A stretch of DNA of 64,000 nucleotides from Psychromonas ingrahamii 37 (GCF_000015285.1 NC_008709.1:310001-374000); one strand, 5' to 3'. Shown: positions 45,400-55,315, counted from the first letter of the stretch. The notes: a model not told the origin generated them from the sequence alone. Program-made: numbers and translations.

Positions 45400-48300
45400 A
45401 TGAGTCTCACTTCCTGGTTCAGGAATATCTCTATTCGCCGCAAACTTATCGTCATCTCCTTTTTCTCTATTACAGCGGCTACGCTCCTGGCCATACTGTT
45501 ATCGACACTTATGCAGTGGTCTATGCTGCGGGAAGACCTAATCAAGAATGTTTCCGCTCAGGCATCTATTATCGCAGCAAGTAGCGCGAATGAGCTGGCC
45601 TCCAACGACCGTGAGGCGGCACAGAAAATAGTGGCGGTAGTGGTAAATATCAACAACATTGAGTTTGCGGGAATACTTGACAAAAAAGGGAATAATTTTG
45701 CTCTCTATCTGCGGCCTGGAGTAACAATAGCAGCGCATTCACACCAGGGAGAGAAAGGTGCAAGCCAGATCCAAAATGCGGCCTACATCGAGATATCGCT
45801 TCCCGTCCTGTTGGACCAGGAGCAGATTGGCCGGATCCATGTGCGTTCCGATATGAATCCGGTCTACCATAAACTCAAGCTGAATATACTCATTATCGTT
45901 GTCTCTGCTGCCGGCGCATTTCTGCTCGTGGTACTGATGCTGATGCGCCTGCTTCCGGTCATTACCAAACCACTACAAGACCTTGTTGGGCTGATGGAGA
46001 TCGTTTCTAGAGACAACAACTTCACCCTCAGGGCAAAGCTGAGTGGTACCGTCGAGATAGACATGTTGGCGAAAGGGTTCAACGCCATGCTCGCACAGCT
46101 GCAGATTTTCGATAATGCCTTTATACAAAACAGCCAACACTTGGAAGATGAAGTGGCTCAGGGCACTGAACAGTTTCTGGAGTCGGACACACAGTTGGAA
46201 AAAGAGCTGGTTGAGCACAAGCTGGGTAAGCAGAAGCTTAAAAATGTAAACGAACAGCTATCGGCTCTGCTCAATTCCCTGCCCATTGCTGTCTACCGCA
46301 GCCGCGCAGAAGGCGACTTCGCCATGATCTATATGTCCCCAAATGTGCTCTCTTTTACTGATTATGAGCCTAAAGATTTTATAGAACAAAGCGACTTATG
46401 GCTCACCCGCCTCCATCCTGACGATGCAGAAAAAATGACTTCTGAGATGGAACTACTTTTTGAAAAAGAAGCACATGTTTACGAGTATCGCTGGATGAGA
46501 GCTGACGGAACTTACATCTGGATACAGGATTCACTGAGGATTATACCGGAAGAAGATGGTATACCGCTCCATCTAGCGGGAATGTGGCAGGACATTACTA
46601 CACGAAAGAAGGTGGAAGAGCAGCTGCGTAAAAGAGAGTTCGCCTACCGCACGCTCACGCAGAATCTGCCGGGAATAGTCTATCGGCTATTTGTCGATGA
46701 AGGTCACCGAATGGAGTTCTATAATGAGATGGTGCTTCAAACTACGGGCTACAGGGCAGATGAACTGACAGACAGTTCGATCAAACCGCTGATTCTGGAC
46801 GAGGACCGGCCGGCAGTCATGGCCAAAGTGATGCTGGCGGTAAAAGAGCAATGCCCATTCACTGTAGAGTACCGGTTGAAACATAAAAACGGCACTATTT
46901 GCTGGATGGTGGAGTACGGCATGCCGGTTTACGAAGATAGGAATGTACTGCTTTACATTGATGGTCTGATTTTTGATATCACTGATCGAAAGGTGGCGGA
47001 AGAGGATAGTCATAAGCAGCAGGAGCTCACCAATCTAATCATCGAGGCCATTCCGATGCGCGTCTTTTGGAAAGACCAGAATTTGCGTTTTCTGGGCTGC
47101 AATACCCTGTTTGCGAAAGATGCCGGATACATAAAACCTGAGGAATTAATCGGCAAAAATGACTTTGATATGGCCTGGAAGGATCAGGCTGACCTTTACC
47201 ACAGCGATGACCGTCAGGTCGTAGATTCCGGTACTCCGAAACTTTCCTTCGATGAGCCGCAGACCACACCTGATGGCAGGCAGATCTGGCTGCGCACCTC
47301 CAAAGTGCCCTTGCATAATGATGCACATCAGAGCATCGGCATTCTGGGTATTTACGAAATGATTACCGAGTATAAACAGTTGGAGCTAAAGCTGCGCGAA
47401 AGCGAGGAGCGTTTCCGTAATGTTACCGAACTGACATCAGATTGGGTCTGGCAGATCGATCAGAATGGCATCTATGTCTATTCTGGCGGCAAGAGCCGCG
47501 ATCTCCTTGGTTATGAGCCTGAAGAAGTTTATGGCAATACGCTTTTCGATTTTATGTCGCCAGAAGAGGGCGCACGGGTCGGTGCAATCTTCAAGAAGTT
47601 AACCTGCGAACAAAAGCCATTTTCCTTTATGGAGAACACCATACTTCACAAGGATGGCCACCAAGTTATTCTAGAGACCAGCGGCGTGCCCTTGTTCAGC
47701 GATGATGGTATTTTTCAGGGCTTTTTCGGAACGGAACACGACATTACCGAGCGTAAACAGGCTAAGGAAGCGCTGGAGGAGTCCGAGTACAAGTTCAGAA
47801 CCATACTCGATGTTGCTGCTGACGGTGTCTGTCTGGTCGATAAACAGACCCGCAAATTCATTCAGGGGAACAATGCGATCTGCAAAATGCTTGGCTACCG
47901 CGATGATGAGCTCTACGAACTTGGCATCGAAGACATCCACCCGGCTGAAGCCCTTGCTGAAGTATTCCTGCAATTTAATAAAAAACGCCAAGGAGAAATT
48001 ATTGTGGTACCTAATATCCCGGTGAAGCGTAAGAATGGCTCAATATTTTTGGCTGATATAAGCAGCGCGGCCATCATCCTAGACGGACGGACCATTATGG
48101 TTGGTTTTTTCCATGATGTGACTGAACGTAAGAAAGTGGAAGAGGAGATTAAACTTCTGGCGACAACCGACAGCCTCACCGGGATCGCCAACCGCAGAGC
48201 GTTCAGTACGCATCTTGCGAGTGAACTCGAACGGAGCAATCGCTATGGTACGCCACTGTCGCTGGTGATGTTCGATATTGATTATTTCAAAAAAGTGAAC

Positions 48301-48636
48301 GACAACTTCGGACACGATGCGGGCGACGATGTTTTGCAGGCCCTCTCAGAATTAGTAAAGAGAAATATTCGTGCGGTTGATATTGTTGCGCGCTGGGGGG
48401 GTGAAGAGTTTATGCTCCTGATGCCGGAATCGGATATCTCAGCCGCAACAGCGGCGATCGAGAAACTGCGCAGGGAGATTTCCGACTTCCCTTTCGGCCA
48501 AGTCGGCAGCCTGACGGTCAGTTTTGGTATTACCGTTTTTGTGCTTAATGAGGATTCTAAAGTATTTTTGAAAAGAGTGGATGATGCGCTTTATCAGGCG
48601 AAGGAGAAAGGGCGTAACCGCGTCGAAATCCTCTAG
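45400..48636 (+). CDS. Membrane diguanylate cyclase with CHASE8-like sensor, HAMP and multiple PAS domains
   Basis: 1,078 residues. A CHASE8-like periplasmic sensor lies between two membrane helices (ISFFSITAATLLAILLSTLM and LIIVVSAAGAFLLVVLMLM). HAMP and a coiled coil follow (to about 290), then about five PAS/PAC domains, with repeated ITERKQAKE-type linkers. The C-terminal GGDEF is ARWGGEEFMLLMPE with the inhibitory RAVD five residues before it, so it should make cyclic di-GMP under product control. The gene is visibly richer in G+C than its neighbours, and several long antisense frames are open as a result. That suggests acquisition from another species. Confidence 0.93.
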   Translation: MSLTSWFRNISIRRKLIVISFFSITAATLLAILLSTLMQWSMLREDLIKNVSAQASIIAASSANELASNDREAAQKIVAVVVNINNIEFAGILDKKGNNFALYLRPGVTIAAHSHQGEKGASQIQNAAYIEISLPVLLDQEQIGRIHVRSDMNPVYHKLKLNILIIVVSAAGAFLLVVLMLMRLLPVITKPLQDLVGLMEIVSRDNNFTLRAKLSGTVEIDMLAKGFNAMLAQLQIFDNAFIQNSQHLEDEVAQGTEQFLESDTQLEKELVEHKLGKQKLKNVNEQLSALLNSLPIAVYRSRAEGDFAMIYMSPNVLSFTDYEPKDFIEQSDLWLTRLHPDDAEKMTSEMELLFEKEAHVYEYRWMRADGTYIWIQDSLRIIPEEDGIPLHLAGMWQDITTRKKVEEQLRKREFAYRTLTQNLPGIVYRLFVDEGHRMEFYNEMVLQTTGYRADELTDSSIKPLILDEDRPAVMAKVMLAVKEQCPFTVEYRLKHKNGTICWMVEYGMPVYEDRNVLLYIDGLIFDITDRKVAEEDSHKQQELTNLIIEAIPMRVFWKDQNLRFLGCNTLFAKDAGYIKPEELIGKNDFDMAWKDQADLYHSDDRQVVDSGTPKLSFDEPQTTPDGRQIWLRTSKVPLHNDAHQSIGILGIYEMITEYKQLELKLRESEERFRNVTELTSDWVWQIDQNGIYVYSGGKSRDLLGYEPEEVYGNTLFDFMSPEEGARVGAIFKKLTCEQKPFSFMENTILHKDGHQVILETSGVPLFSDDGIFQGFFGTEHDITERKQAKEALEESEYKFRTILDVAADGVCLVDKQTRKFIQGNNAICKMLGYRDDELYELGIEDIHPAEALAEVFLQFNKKRQGEIIVVPNIPVKRKNGSIFLADISSAAIILDGRTIMVGFFHDVTERKKVEEEIKLLATTDSLTGIANRRAFSTHLASELERSNRYGTPLSLVMFDIDYFKKVNDNFGHDAGDDVLQALSELVKRNIRAVDIVARWGGEEFMLLMPESDISAATAAIEKLRREISDFPFGQVGSLTVSFGITVFVLNEDSKVFLKRVDDALYQAKEKGRNRVEIL

Positions 48637-48839
48637 GATTAGACCCGCTCTGCTTTATCAAACAATTTACTGCTGAGCAATATTAGATCATAAATGAAGT
48701 CTTTTTCGCTGCTGCGAAACAGTGTCTTCGAATTGTGTTTTGCTTATGCCGGGGTTTTTAAAGGTAAAACAAAAACATTCTCCGAGAATCTTGCAAAAGA
48801 GGCGGTGAGTTGCACATTTTTTATTTAAAAAGGTAAAAC

Positions 48840-49130
48840 ATGACGATTAAACCAAGTAAAACCCAAACTTCATTTCTGCGCAGATTGCTTGTCGCTTACT
48901 TGATTGACAATGATTTCAATACAGTACCCAAAATCATCGATGCGACGGGAATGCCTCGAAGAACTGCACAAGATACTATCAAAGCCCTGCATGAAATTGA
49001 AGTTAAAATAGAACAATCTGCGCGAGGTGAGTATCGGATAACCGATTGGGGGGCAGTGAACAAAGATTGGGTAAAAAACAATTTAAGACACGTCTGTGAA
49101 GTGCTGTCATACCTAAATGTAGAAATCTAA
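48840..49130 (+). CDS. Winged helix-turn-helix DNA-binding protein
   Basis: 96 residues. KTQTSFLRRLLVAYLIDND is helix 1; VPKIIDATGMPRRTAQDTIK is the recognition helix-turn-helix, and ARGEYRITDWGAVNK the wing. I know similar short proteins in Vibrio-type genomes, but no function for them. AAAAAGGTAAAAC precedes the ATG. Confidence 0.75.
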   Translation: MTIKPSKTQTSFLRRLLVAYLIDNDFNTVPKIIDATGMPRRTAQDTIKALHEIEVKIEQSARGEYRITDWGAVNKDWVKNNLRHVCEVLSYLNVEI

Positions 49131-49161
49131 TCTTTAAGGAATCAATTTTTGATTTTTTAAT

Positions 49162-49338
49162 ATGACTGAGTGCATTAATACTGAAATTTTTGAAGCTGGT
49201 AGCTATTGGTCAATTAACTCTAAAATAATTACCAGCGCACGTGCTGAGCTGAAATTCTTAGCTGGTGAAAAAAAAGCGGATAGTCATCATGTTAAAAAGA
49301 AGAGTATTGCTGTCTTTTTAGCAAGTAAATGTCAATAA
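49162..49338 (+). CDS. Small unknown protein (58 residues)
   Basis: An open frame from ATG 49162: MTECINTEIFEAGSYWSINS at the start and HVKKKSIAVFLASKC near the end. It is weakly supported by a protein-like composition and by lying between two other small genes on the same strand; no clear ribosome-binding site and no family recognised. Confidence 0.35.
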   Translation: MTECINTEIFEAGSYWSINSKIITSARAELKFLAGEKKADSHHVKKKSIAVFLASKCQ

Positions 49339-49483
49339 CTAATTAATTATTAATAAATAATGCGGTGATAATGTGACACTAGTGCAATAATTGGGATATA
49401 TATTAACCATAGTAGCGGGTGATAAAGAATGACCTATATTTTTACCTGCTAGACATATTTTATTAGCAACGGAGCACAAGAAC

Positions 49484-49669
49484 ATGAGTAAAAAGATAAT
49501 CAACAGCACGTTTAAAAACCAACTGCTGAATGATTGTACCAACCATTTATCCCTTCAACTTAAGCAGTGCCGTAGGGAAAATGAAGCGCAACATAAAACC
49601 GTTAATCGATCATATGAGACGCCATTAACTGATGTCGTAACGGATCACTTTATTCGTGGTTATAACTAG
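49484..49669 (+). CDS. Small unknown protein (61 residues)
   Basis: ATG 49484 with GGAG about 10 nt upstream. The hydrophilic sequence begins MSKKIINSTFKNQLLNDC and ends VVTDHFIRGYN. No family recognised. Likely a real small gene, given start context and composition. Confidence 0.45.
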   Translation: MSKKIINSTFKNQLLNDCTNHLSLQLKQCRRENEAQHKTVNRSYETPLTDVVTDHFIRGYN

Positions 49670-49813
49670 TGGTTTTAAAAGATATCAGCCAATTTTTAGT
49701 AATAGGCGAGTACCTTTTCTCCTTTATCTAATACTCGTTACTTTAAAGCTGTGATTATCTGCGGTGATGATTTTTGTGAATGGTCAAACTGTTCTCGGAG
49801 ATCATCTATTATT

Positions 49814-50896
49814 CTAGCTTCTGGCATCTGTTCCTGCTTTAGGATAGCTGATTATCGCATTTTTATAGTTAGCTGACCGTTGTATTGTTTGTGTTGGTGT
49901 TTCCTCGAACAACTGCTTGTAATGCGCGTTAAATGTACTGATATGAAAAAAGCCAAAATCAAGCGCCAGATCAGAAATAATAACCTCTGTTTCATCTCTT
50001 AATAAAATACGTCTTATCTCATTGAGCCGGCAATCCCTTATATACTGAATTGGTGACACACCGAGTCCCTGCTCAAAGCAATAGTGCAGCGCTCTTCTGC
50101 TGACATGGGTGATTTTGCATAACTCTGTGATGGTAAGTGGGTAGCGATTGGTTTGTTTAATATAGCGACTGACTGCTGAAATTACTTTTTGCTTGGTTTG
50201 AGGCTGGACTTGTAATTCCTTAACGCCTGACTCTATTTGTGCTAATAGATCCGCTATTCTAGAGAGTATCAGCGGCATTAACTTGTTTAACCTCGACCGA
50301 TTGCTTTCATCTGATGGCCTGTTTTGAAAAGCTGCATAATGGTTATTGCCAAGCAGTAACTGAATCAATTTTGCCAGCTCATAAATCATGTAGTGATTTG
50401 GTTCAGACACCAATATTTTATTTTTCTGGCTCTGCCAGCGCTCAGCATCAAATTCAACCATTTCATCCTGCAAGCTTTTTCCATCTAGCACTAATCCAAA
50501 AATATGAAAATCTTGTGGTGTCATTAACTCAAAATCAACCCCGGAAGGCCTCATCATTAACTGCCCGGCAGCAATCTTATTATTATTTATTTTTGGCCTT
50601 TGTGCCTGAAGAGAAAAGCCAATCCATAGACTGTTTTCCTTTACGCAGCATTGTTGCAGCAGTGTCTGGTTTGTAAACTCCTCAAAAAGATGTATCCCGC
50701 CTAATTTTAATTCATCCAAATAGCCGCTAAACCGGCCACTACTGTGCTGGTTATAGCGCTGCTCCCATTTAATCAGGCTTTCAGCCTGCTGATTAACGTC
50801 AAAAGTGAATGACTTGCACCTTTCCAATGCAATTGCATATCTATCATGGTGCTGTTGTACAAAGTGCATTATTTTTAGTGCTCCATATTGATCCAT
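49814..50896 (-). CDS. eutR: AraC-family regulator of ethanolamine use (EutR-like)
   Basis: 360 residues from ATG 50896 (a GTG codon at 50899 is directly in front). The C-terminal AraC/XylS domain has both helix-turn-helices: LTITELCKITHVSRRALHYC and VIISDLALDFGFFHISTFNA, followed by HYKQLFEETPTQT. The N-terminal 240 residues lack a cupin signature and resemble the EutR-type sensor domain. It is divergent from eutB, 160 bp apart, so it probably activates eutB-eutC-eat in response to ethanolamine and adenosylcobalamin, as EutR does in enteric bacteria. Confidence 0.8.
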   Translation of the reverse strand: MDQYGALKIMHFVQQHHDRYAIALERCKSFTFDVNQQAESLIKWEQRYNQHSSGRFSGYLDELKLGGIHLFEEFTNQTLLQQCCVKENSLWIGFSLQAQRPKINNNKIAAGQLMMRPSGVDFELMTPQDFHIFGLVLDGKSLQDEMVEFDAERWQSQKNKILVSEPNHYMIYELAKLIQLLLGNNHYAAFQNRPSDESNRSRLNKLMPLILSRIADLLAQIESGVKELQVQPQTKQKVISAVSRYIKQTNRYPLTITELCKITHVSRRALHYCFEQGLGVSPIQYIRDCRLNEIRRILLRDETEVIISDLALDFGFFHISTFNAHYKQLFEETPTQTIQRSANYKNAIISYPKAGTDARS

Positions 50897-51006
50897 CACT
50901 TTGAGTCATGGTTTAGCTAACTATCTGTTTTAAAACTATTTTTAAGATTTGCACAATGACGTTATTCACTTGGAACGATATTCGCTTCACCTTACTTAGA
51001 TGCTTT

Positions 51007-51029
51007 GTAAAGTTTGTTTGCAAAGTTCG
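51007..51029. promoter_or_regulatory. Short direct repeat in the eutR-eutB interval
   Basis: GTAAAGTTTG and GCAAAGTTCG, 13 bp apart start to start, 30 bp before the eutB start codon. AraC-type activators often bind direct repeats, but the spacing is shorter than usual and the position is close to the start. Confidence 0.25.
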
Positions 51030-51058
51030 CGCCCACTTTAATATTCGAGGTATCTAAA

Positions 51059-52459
51059 ATGGCCAATTATCGTTATCAGCTCGGCAGTCACGTTTATCAA
51101 TTTGCCAGTCTTGCCGATGTGATGGCAAAAGCCTCTCCTTTAAGGTCAGGGGATCAACTTGCAGGCGTTGCTGCACTCTCCTCTGAGCAGCGCGTGGTTG
51201 CACAAATGCTCTTAGCAGATATGCCGTTGAAAGATTTTCTGCAGGAAATGCTTATTCCCTACGAAAGTGATGAAATTACTCGCCTTATTATTGATGAGCA
51301 TGATTCAGGTGCTTTCGCTGAAATAGCCCATTTAACCGTTGGTGATTTTCGTAATTGGCTGTTAAAAGAAACAACCACGGCAGTAGAGCTGGCAAGAGTT
51401 CGTTCGGGTATTACCCCGGAGATGGCGGCAGCAGTAAGCAAAATTATGCGCAATCAGGATTTAATTCTTGTTGCTAAAAAGTGTCATATTATCACTCAAT
51501 TTCGCAACACTATTGGTTTGTCCGGACATTTATCAACACGCCTGCAACCAAATCATCCGACAGACGATGTCAATGGCATCGCGGCCTCTCTTTTTGATGG
51601 TCTAATGTATGGTAATGGTGATGCTGTGATCGGTATAAATCCGGCAACGGACAATGTGCAGCAAGCGGTCAAACTAATGAAGTTAATGGATGATGTTATT
51701 CAGCATTATGAAATACCCACCCAGTCCTGTGTGTTAACCCATGTCACTAATACTATTGAAGCGATCGAGCTTGGTGCACCCGTCGACCTTGTTTTTCAGT
51801 CTATTGGTGGTACTGAAGCGACCAACCAGGGCTTTGGCATCAATCTTAATGTGCTCAATGAAGCGCACCAGGCAGCACTGGAATTAAAGCGCGGCACCGT
51901 GGGCAATAACCTGATGTATTTTGAAACCGGGCAGGGCAGCGCGCTCTCTGCCAATGGGCATCATAATATTGACCAACAGACCTGTGAAGCCCGTGCTTAT
52001 GCGGTTGCGCGTAAGTTTAATCCGTTGCTGGTCAATACCGTGGTGGGCTTTATTGGTCCTGAATATTTGTTTGACGGCAAGCAGATTATTCGAGCAGGGT
52101 TGGAAGATCATTTTTGCGGCAAGTTACTGGGTCTACCGATGGGGTGCGACATCTGTTACACCAACCATGCCTATGCAGATCAGAATGATATGGATAACTT
52201 ACTGACCCTGCTGGGGGTGGCTGAATGCTCCTTCATCATGGGTATTCCGGGCTCCGATGACATTATGCTTAATTACCAGACCACCTCTTTTCATGATGCG
52301 CTCTATGCCCGGCAGGTGTTGGGGCTTCGCCCTGCACCTGAATTCGATCAATGGCTAAAAAAGATGAACATCTCATCCGCAGATAACCGTTTTCAGCTCA
52401 GTGACCAACTACCGGCAAGTTTTGCGCACCCATTGGAAATGATTAAGGAAGCTTTATGA
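51059..52459 (+). CDS. eutB: Ethanolamine ammonia-lyase large subunit
   Basis: 466 residues from ATG 51059 (GAGG 8 nt upstream); an in-frame start at 51014 adds residues absent from the family. EutB is the TIM-barrel subunit that converts ethanolamine to acetaldehyde and ammonia with adenosylcobalamin. Typical motifs: LSGHLSTRLQPNHPTDDVNGI, DAVIGINPATDN, CVLTHVTNTIEAIELGAPVDL, FETGQGSALSA and MGCDICYTNHAYADQNDMDN. Overlaps eutC by 4 nt. No microcompartment genes are present in the window, so this is the short, soluble form of the pathway. Confidence 0.97.
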   Translation: MANYRYQLGSHVYQFASLADVMAKASPLRSGDQLAGVAALSSEQRVVAQMLLADMPLKDFLQEMLIPYESDEITRLIIDEHDSGAFAEIAHLTVGDFRNWLLKETTTAVELARVRSGITPEMAAAVSKIMRNQDLILVAKKCHIITQFRNTIGLSGHLSTRLQPNHPTDDVNGIAASLFDGLMYGNGDAVIGINPATDNVQQAVKLMKLMDDVIQHYEIPTQSCVLTHVTNTIEAIELGAPVDLVFQSIGGTEATNQGFGINLNVLNEAHQAALELKRGTVGNNLMYFETGQGSALSANGHHNIDQQTCEARAYAVARKFNPLLVNTVVGFIGPEYLFDGKQIIRAGLEDHFCGKLLGLPMGCDICYTNHAYADQNDMDNLLTLLGVAECSFIMGIPGSDDIMLNYQTTSFHDALYARQVLGLRPAPEFDQWLKKMNISSADNRFQLSDQLPASFAHPLEMIKEAL

Positions 52460-53292
52460 ATAAGGTTGTGCCAAGCAGTGAAGAGATGGTTCATAAAGAT
52501 CCCTGGGAAAAATTACGTCAATTTACCAATGCTCGCATTGGACTTGGCCGGGTAGGAACCAGTATTCCAACGGCTGAGTTACTGCGTTTTCAGCTTTCTC
52601 ATGCCCAGGCTATTGATGCAGTTCATGTGCCCTTAGATGTTGAACAGTTGGATCAACAATTTGCAGCGTCTGATGTTTTACAACCTTATTTACCCATTCA
52701 AAAACTGCACAGCAAAGTCCGCGATCGCATGGAATATCTGCAGCGGCCGGATCTTGGCCGGCAGCTCGACGATGCCTCTATCTACAAGCTGCAGCAGAAA
52801 AATACAGGTGAGTCTTATGATGTGGTTTTTGTGGTGGCCGACGGTTTGTCCTCTTACGCTATCAGCAATCACGCCAAACCGTTTCTGGATATATTAATAA
52901 ATAGTCTTAATCAGGATCCAAATAAAGAATGGAAAATTGCGCCTCTTTGTCTTGTTCTGCAAGGCCGTGTGGCGGTAGGTGATGATGTCTGTGAGGCCCT
53001 CAACGCTAAAGCTGTGGTATTACTGATTGGTGAACGCCCGGGGCTGAGTTCTCCCGATAGTATGGGGCTTTATCTTACCTGGAATGCTAAACGCGGTATC
53101 GAAGATTCGCAAAGAAATTGCGTCTCCAATATCAGGCCGGAGGGATTGCAATATCAGGCGGCGGCGCATAAGTGCCGTTATTTATTAAATGAGTCGCAGC
53201 GCATGAAATTATCGGGTGTGAGTTTGAAAGATCGCTCTGAAGATCTGCAGCTTGAAAGTACCACAACACAACAATTTTGTTTAACTATCTAG
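52456..53292 (+). CDS. eutC: Ethanolamine ammonia-lyase small subunit
   Basis: 278 residues, close to the enteric protein. The pattern DPWEKLRQFTNARIGLGRVG with STSIPTAELLRFQLSHAQA-like context, VFVVADGLSSYAI, VLLIGERPGLSSPDSMG and NCVSNIRPEGL, which contribute to cobalamin binding, are all kept. Translation is coupled to eutB by the ATGA overlap. Confidence 0.97.
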   Translation: MNKVVPSSEEMVHKDPWEKLRQFTNARIGLGRVGTSIPTAELLRFQLSHAQAIDAVHVPLDVEQLDQQFAASDVLQPYLPIQKLHSKVRDRMEYLQRPDLGRQLDDASIYKLQQKNTGESYDVVFVVADGLSSYAISNHAKPFLDILINSLNQDPNKEWKIAPLCLVLQGRVAVGDDVCEALNAKAVVLLIGERPGLSSPDSMGLYLTWNAKRGIEDSQRNCVSNIRPEGLQYQAAAHKCRYLLNESQRMKLSGVSLKDRSEDLQLESTTTQQFCLTI

Positions 53293-53313
53293 TCGTTACT
53301 AAAAGGAAATATT

Positions 53314-54705
53314 ATGTCAAATAATGAAGAGTACCTTGCTCAAAGGCAATTAAAAAAAGGGGCTGCAGGCTGGATTTTGCTTGCGGGTCTTGGGATTTCA
53401 TACGTTATCTCGGGTGATTTTGCGGGATGGAATTTTGGCATCGCTCAAGCAGGATGGGGAGGATTTGTGATTGCCGCAGTGTTGATGGGGATTATGTACT
53501 TAACCTTAGTATTATCTCTTGCTGAAATGTCGGCGGCCATTCCTGCGGCAGGTGGTGGTTACAGTTTTGCTCGTCAAGCGATCGGGCCTGCTGGTGGTTA
53601 CCTTACCGGACTTGCGGTATTAATTGAATATACACTCGCCCCGGCTGCTATTGTTATTTTTATCGGCTCTGCCGTTAATGAGTTGGTCGGAATTGACGGG
53701 CCAATAGTCTACGCTCTGTTTTACCTGATTTTTGTGGGTATTCATATTTTTGGTACGGGTGAAGCCCTGAAAGTAATGATGGTGATCAGCGGACTGGCTG
53801 TTTTAGCTATTATTGCAACGGCCGTTGTATTACTGCCCGAATTCGATGCGGCGCGTCTGTTTGATATCGAACCTGCTCTCAATGGAACAGAGTTTCTGCC
53901 AATGGGCTATTACGGCGTGTGGGCAGCCCTGCCCTTTGCTATGTGGTTGTTCCTTGCGGTCGAAGGGGTGCCTTTAGCGGCGGAAGAAGCAAAAGATCCG
54001 GCCAAAGATGTGCCCAAAGGCATTATTGCTGCGATAATTTTCCTTTTGTTTACTGCGGTTCTGGTTGTCGTTCTGGTGACCGGTGCTGCCGGTGCGCAAG
54101 TGACTGGTGAAAGTGCCGTTCCACTAGTGGATGCGCTAAATATGACCGGCCATAATAATGTTGCCACTATGGTTAATATATTGGGTCTGGCAGGATTGGT
54201 AGCCTCGTTTTTCTCTATTATTTACGGTTACAGCCGCTTAGTTTTTGCACTATCCAGAGCTGGATATTTACCGCAAAGATTATCATTAACCAGCAAGCGA
54301 AAAGTACCAGTACGTTCACTGGTCTATCCGGGTATTTTGGGATTCCTTATTTCATTGACCGGTGAAGGTGATTTAATACTGTCAATGGCAGTTGTTGGCG
54401 CTACCGTATCCTATGCGATGATGTCTGGAAGCCACATTCTTCTTCGTATCAAGCAGCCGGAACTTAAACGTCCCTATAAAACACCGGGTGGTATTGTGAC
54501 TTCCGGCATCTCTTTTGTGCTGTCTTTAGTTGCACTGACTGGCGTCTATGCCTATGACGTTCGTGCATTCCTGTTTACTCTGGTGCTCTTTATTGTTGGT
54601 ATGGCTTATTATTTCTTTATTGGTCGTAAAAACTTGGTTGCAGCAACCGCTGAAGAAGAGTTTGCTTTACTGTCTCAAGCAGAAGACGAGCTTGTATCAG
54701 CTTAA
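53314..54705 (+). CDS. eat: Ethanolamine permease (APC superfamily)
   Basis: 463 residues with about 12 transmembrane helices. The first, GWILLAGLGISYVISGDFAG with WNFGIAQAGWGG, matches ethanolamine permeases; later GGGYSFARQAIGP and WLFLAVEGVPLAAEEAKDP are typical of this APC branch. It follows eutC by 21 bp and has its own AAAGGAAA site, so uptake and cleavage are co-expressed. A strong terminator closes the operon. Confidence 0.93.
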   Translation: MSNNEEYLAQRQLKKGAAGWILLAGLGISYVISGDFAGWNFGIAQAGWGGFVIAAVLMGIMYLTLVLSLAEMSAAIPAAGGGYSFARQAIGPAGGYLTGLAVLIEYTLAPAAIVIFIGSAVNELVGIDGPIVYALFYLIFVGIHIFGTGEALKVMMVISGLAVLAIIATAVVLLPEFDAARLFDIEPALNGTEFLPMGYYGVWAALPFAMWLFLAVEGVPLAAEEAKDPAKDVPKGIIAAIIFLLFTAVLVVVLVTGAAGAQVTGESAVPLVDALNMTGHNNVATMVNILGLAGLVASFFSIIYGYSRLVFALSRAGYLPQRLSLTSKRKVPVRSLVYPGILGFLISLTGEGDLILSMAVVGATVSYAMMSGSHILLRIKQPELKRPYKTPGGIVTSGISFVLSLVALTGVYAYDVRAFLFTLVLFIVGMAYYFFIGRKNLVAATAEEEFALLSQAEDELVSA

Positions 54706-54779
54706 TGCAGTATTTTATGCAAAATCTGTCTTAAAGCGGGCAGGTTTGACTCTTTAAATAATTAAAATAAGAAGACAAT

Positions 54780-54817
54780 AGCCCGCTTACTTTTTTGTTG
54801 TGACGGGCTTTTTTTAT
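54780..54817 (+). terminator. Terminator of eutB-eutC-eat
   Basis: AGCCCG...CGGGCT followed by eight T residues, 75 bp after the stop of eat. Confidence 0.85.
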
Positions 54818-55315
54818 GCGCCATATTGTTAGCTTATTGCTATTAAGTATTCCTTTCCTGTTCTCTTCTATCTCTTGAAAGAATTTTAGCTCTCAAGCTG
54901 TAATTGCTTTTGTTCTAGCGTCAGCTAAGGAAAAATCTGGCTATCTACCTGTTTACCTATCTACCAAGCGAAATATTTTATCTTTTCTTAGTCATTGGTC
55001 GTTATTATTAAACTAAGATCAAAGCAACACCCAGAAATACCCCCACGCAACTATTATGCTACTTGCGGTGCATAGAATGTACCCTACCAATAACATAATA
55101 CCCATTCCATTAGTTAACTTTCCATGACGATTCAATTTCTTTTGGTATCAGAAATGCCGGCAAGCTCTTTGATTAAGTAATAGCAGCTATTGAGAATGCA
55201 AAAAGATGTTAGTGCAGCAGTCTTGAGCAGATATTTATGCGGATTAGGATTATAAAAAGGGGGGTAGTGTGGACTGAATATATTTGGCCACGGAAGTATT
55301 TTATTTTCGAATAGA
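54818..55315. other. Interval of about 500 bp with little structure
   Basis: Apart from a possible small hydrophobic frame at 55019-55135 on the minus strand, nothing is recognised. Confidence 0.35.
55019..55135 (-). CDS. Possible small membrane protein or relic (38 residues)
   Basis: Read from TTG 55135: NRHGKLTNGMGIMLLVGYIL followed by CTASSIIVAWGYFWVLL and stop. One long hydrophobic helix behind a basic start looks protein-like, but there is no good ribosome-binding site, and the in-frame stop just upstream suggests a truncated gene. Confidence 0.25.
   Translation of the reverse strand: MNRHGKLTNGMGIMLLVGYILCTASSIIVAWGYFWVLL

Noticed and set aside
46687..48315. Long antisense frames within the multi-PAS gene
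   Set aside because: They result from the higher G+C of this gene and have no starts with ribosome-binding sites or family motifs.
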